NCBI RefSeq assembly: GCF_002078875.1
Contig: NC_034421.1
Span: 1,712,917 to 1,776,916, forward strand
DNA length: 64,000 nt
Direction of reading: 5' to 3'
Origin: Numida meleagris
Lineage: Eukaryota; Chordata; Aves; Galliformes; Numididae
In this document: positions 61,026 to 64,000 of the stretch, piece by piece
How the letters are laid out: each line of letters begins with the position of its first letter
How positions within the stretch are numbered: position 1 is the first letter of the stretch
Translations under genes and position numbers: made by a program
The notes under the pieces: model-generated
Databases searched by the model: none
The model's input: the letters and a program-made list of their open reading frames with translations, nothing else
What the model was told of the DNA's origin: nothing

Positions 61026-63599
61026 CACCACGAAATCCCAGAACCCTTCATAAAATATTCATCCCTTGTTTAATGCCGCATCTTCTAATTTTAAAATTCA
61101 GCCCCTAAATAATTCAGCAGACTTATGGAAAGGAAATAAAGAAAAAAAAAAAATAAACAAGGCTCCAACGAACAAAATCCCCACCGAGGTTGCGGCACGG
61201 TTCCTAAATTAAACCTGCCAAAGGTTCCTATCATATTACTCGAGAGAGATTTATGGCTGCGCCCGCTGCCTCTGGGCGCTGAGCCCTTTTGCCAACAGAT
61301 GATACCAGTGGGCTGATGCTGCCAAAGGAAGGGAAAAGCTTATGGGAAGTGCGACCGCGTGCGGGCAGAGCCAGAGAAAGCAGCTGCTCAGACCCTGCCC
61401 CGCTCCTCCCTCACACCGCAGCCCAGGCATCACCTTCTGCAGCCCCACACCCCTCCTGCCCCCCATGTCCTGCTCACAGTCCCCATGGAGCTCTTCCTCG
61501 CCCGCCTGCTCTCCACTTTTACACATGAGAAGATATGCAGAGATGGCAGAGTCGAGGCCTCTCCTCACTACTCAGTCCGTAATTAAAGCATCTCGTTTGG
61601 TTTAAATTTGTGTGCTTTCACGCTCCAGTTCTTGGGCTTTGTTACGGGTTTTCTGTGCTAAGCAAAGAAGCCACGTTACACCCCAAACTTCCTTCTCCTC
61701 TTTCCTTGTGCAGAAAACGCTACCCTGCAGAATCAGCCCCAAGTGGGCCGCTGACAGTTGTTCAGCAGCACACAAAAGTCGGACTGGCACGAGAGATGAA
61801 ATTAAAACATAACGCTCCACAGCCACGGACCTGGTTTCTGATAACAACATTGTGCCTCAGTGCTTTGCTGCTGTTCAGGGCTGCCTTCGTGTAGGTTACC
61901 CTTCCAGAAGTCAACTCAATTCACCTCTTGCTGCAGAAATACAGTGTGTCCCCTGAAATGGTACGTATGCCAGCTAACTTTCCCAATTTAATTAACTTTT
62001 CCCCAATGGCCTTGCTGAAATAGACTTCAAAGTTCAAAAGACCAAAAAAAAAAAAAAAAAAAGAATTGCATTTTAATAATGCACTCGACAGAAATGGGGA
62101 AAAAAAGAGTTTTCATTATTCAGTATTGAAGTCATGGAAACTCCCGTGCCTAGCGGCTGCTTTGCCTTTTATAACATCAATAATTTAAAACTTAATTGTT
62201 GTGCATTATTTGGTTAAAGAAGATTATGACTCTAACATTTGCATTTATTTATCAGTAATGGGGAGATAGCTCTTCCTCAGCAGAAATATATTTAGAAATT
62301 CATTCACCCTGCAAACAAAATCACAAAGTGGCTCATCCCTAATGCTCCTATTTAACCACCGAGAAATTAAGCCTCTCCACTCCGGAGTGTGATGAGAAAT
62401 GTCTGTTTATTACCAAGCCATTTAGGTGACTTTTCTGGAGTGCACTTTCAAACCATTTGAAAGGCGTATTTTGAGGGTAATCTCTGGGAACAACAACCCC
62501 ATTACATCGTGCATAAGCGAAGTGAAATGTCTTGTTTGTGTCTCCAAAGGGCAGAAGACGTTTCTTAATGTCTTCCATCTATCAGAAGACACTGAACGTC
62601 CCTGGAGCGGTCTGGGCGCAGAGGACAGCACTCTCTGGGACAAGGCACACAGTGGCACTGCCACCTGTCACGTCTGAGCTGACTTTGCAGGCCGCAGGTT
62701 CCAGGCGCTGCTTTGAGCTTGTGGGATGCACAGCTACCCAGCAGCGCCTGCGGAGCATCCCAGTGCTGCATCACCCCTCTGCCAACCTGCACAGCCAAGG
62801 AGCAGCTCCCCACAGCTTCCCAATCCCCTGTTACTGTGGGTGCCACGGCTCAGGAGCCCACAGTTTTGCTCTGGGGCCTTCTGCTTCCTCATCTGCCCCT
62901 CCTGCAGGGTGCTTGGTGGCAGCTAATGGGCAGTCCTGCACCAGGGCACTCCTCCCTGATCCCCTCAGCGTGTAAGGTTACATCTGAAAATCCCATCCGC
63001 AGTTAATTACGGGGAATTTGGATGTTCACCTTGTAGGAATGAAAGCTTAACTTTCCAAAAGCACCACTCGTGGACCTGCAAGTCCTCATCGTTCCCACAC
63101 AAAGCTTAGATCATTATCACAGCAGCAGGAACAACAGCAAAAATTAAGAGGGAGAAAGGGTCTTTCAGGATTGGAAAGCAAAATGTGAACTCTACCGGGA
63201 TTAAGTAGCACTGAAAAATCATCTGCTGTTTCAAATCCAGCAATCTTGTAATACGCAGCACTCCCGAGAGCCTCATCAGAGCAAATCGCATTCAACTGTT
63301 GACTTTAAAAAAAAAAAAAAAAAGGCAGGAGGAAAAAGGATTGTTATACCTTCTTCCTTTTACCAAGATATAAAAAAAAAACAAACCAAGAAACCAGAGA
63401 ACGTGGGAGGTAGAGCTTTCAAAGCAAGCCATTTCCACGCTCAACTCTGCAGACCGTTTCTATATTTATACCCTTCTGAACACACCCCTAATGCAGAAAG
63501 GTGAGCACTGAGGGCCATCAGCCCGGCACGCAGAGATGTCAATTAGAAAAACAAACTGTAGCTTTGGAAAGTTTGCAAGTTCCAAAGGAGCACCAAGTC
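61026..63599. other. No gene recognised
   Basis: Contains poly(A) runs near 61141, 62044 and 63307 and an AT-rich block at about 62160-62400 that could be a conserved non-coding element. Several overlapping open frames occur in GC-richer DNA at 61250-61560 and 62560-62980 without splice signals. Confidence 0.5.
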
Positions 63600-63690
63600 A
63601 GCGCCGCGGCTGATGCAGCGGGGATGGGTGAGCGCCTGCGCGCAGAGCAGGTTCCCCCCCGCCGCACCACACGCATCGCTCAGCTCTGCA
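63600..63690. promoter_or_regulatory. Small CpG-rich patch with NRF1-like motif
   Basis: Around twelve CpG in 90 bases, including GCGCCTGCGCGCAG, which resembles an NRF1 binding site. A GATGG|GTGAGC splice-donor-like site lies inside it. It may be the edge of a promoter that continues past the window, or a short GC-rich patch with no function. Confidence 0.25.
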
Positions 63691-64000
63691 GAACTCCAGT
63701 GAATGCAGATCTGACAGCAATTAGTCTCACTACAAAAAGCCAAGTCCCACCGAGCACAAGACTAAAGGTTGCATTTACCGAGGTTCCCAATGCCTCCTCG
63801 AGCATCTGCGCTGATTCAAATTGTGCGTTAATGAGATGCCACGGAGAGCTGAAGTTACTGCAAAAAAAAAAAAAAAAATGATGCCCTGGTGCAGGCGTGA
63901 TCCTGCTGGGGTCTGTTCTGTGCCTGGGGGAGGTGTGCTGCCCGCTGTCTGGAAACAGGCGGTCTGAGCAAATCCTGCGAGATACCCAACTCAGAGATAG

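Noticed and set aside
1..64000. CRISPR arrays, bacterial operons, prophage or plasmid features
   Set aside because: CR1 LINEs, intron-like splice signals and AT-rich non-coding DNA show a vertebrate genome. No spaced direct-repeat array was seen.
1..64000. tRNA, rRNA or known small-RNA genes
   Set aside because: I saw no cloverleaf with A and B box promoter elements and no conserved rRNA or snRNA segments. Small unknown RNAs cannot be excluded by eye.

Overview
The window is vertebrate nuclear DNA and almost certainly avian. The clearest evidence is a CR1 LINE 3' end of the bird type at 33787-33842 (the GGTTGGAAGGGACC core and the short repeated terminal octamer). A second CR1 tail lies at 2789-2877 and an older CR1 copy at about 47546-47800. 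The sequence is mostly AT-rich intronic or intergenic DNA with many A/T homopolymers, a few microsatellites and a 100-base run of N. There are no bacterial-style operons, no tRNA or rRNA gene that I can recognise, and no CRISPR array. Nearly every long open frame is chance or comes from a repeat.

The main content is a probable multi-exon protein gene on the minus strand between about 29.0 and 15.9 kb. I built it by eye from splice sites and reading-frame phase. The anchor is a 310-bp exon (16837-17146) that is open throughout and has a canonical acceptor and donor. Exons at 21709-21885, 22016-22090, 28512-28667 and 28924-29007 can be joined upstream, all across phase-1 introns. A last exon with a stop codon (15940-16132) can be joined downstream across a phase-2 intron. 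The six pieces total 995 nt and give 330 residues plus a stop, open at the 5' end. I do not recognise the protein. Its largest exon encodes a charged, coiled-coil-like helix. Confidence falls with distance from the 310-bp exon.

Layout: 1-15.3 kb has no gene I can support, one CR1 tail, a CAA microsatellite and a possible plus-strand non-coding exon. 15.3-29.0 kb holds the minus-strand gene; its intron at 17147-21708 contains a roughly 0.77-kb degenerate CCTT/CCTG array interrupted by the assembly gap. 29.0-33.5 kb has weaker exon candidates on both strands. 33.5-64 kb has the CR1 copies, low-complexity tracts, two small CpG-rich patches near 60.9 and 63.6 kb, and otherwise unremarkable DNA.

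All exon calls rest on visible splice signals, frame and phase only. No homology search was possible.
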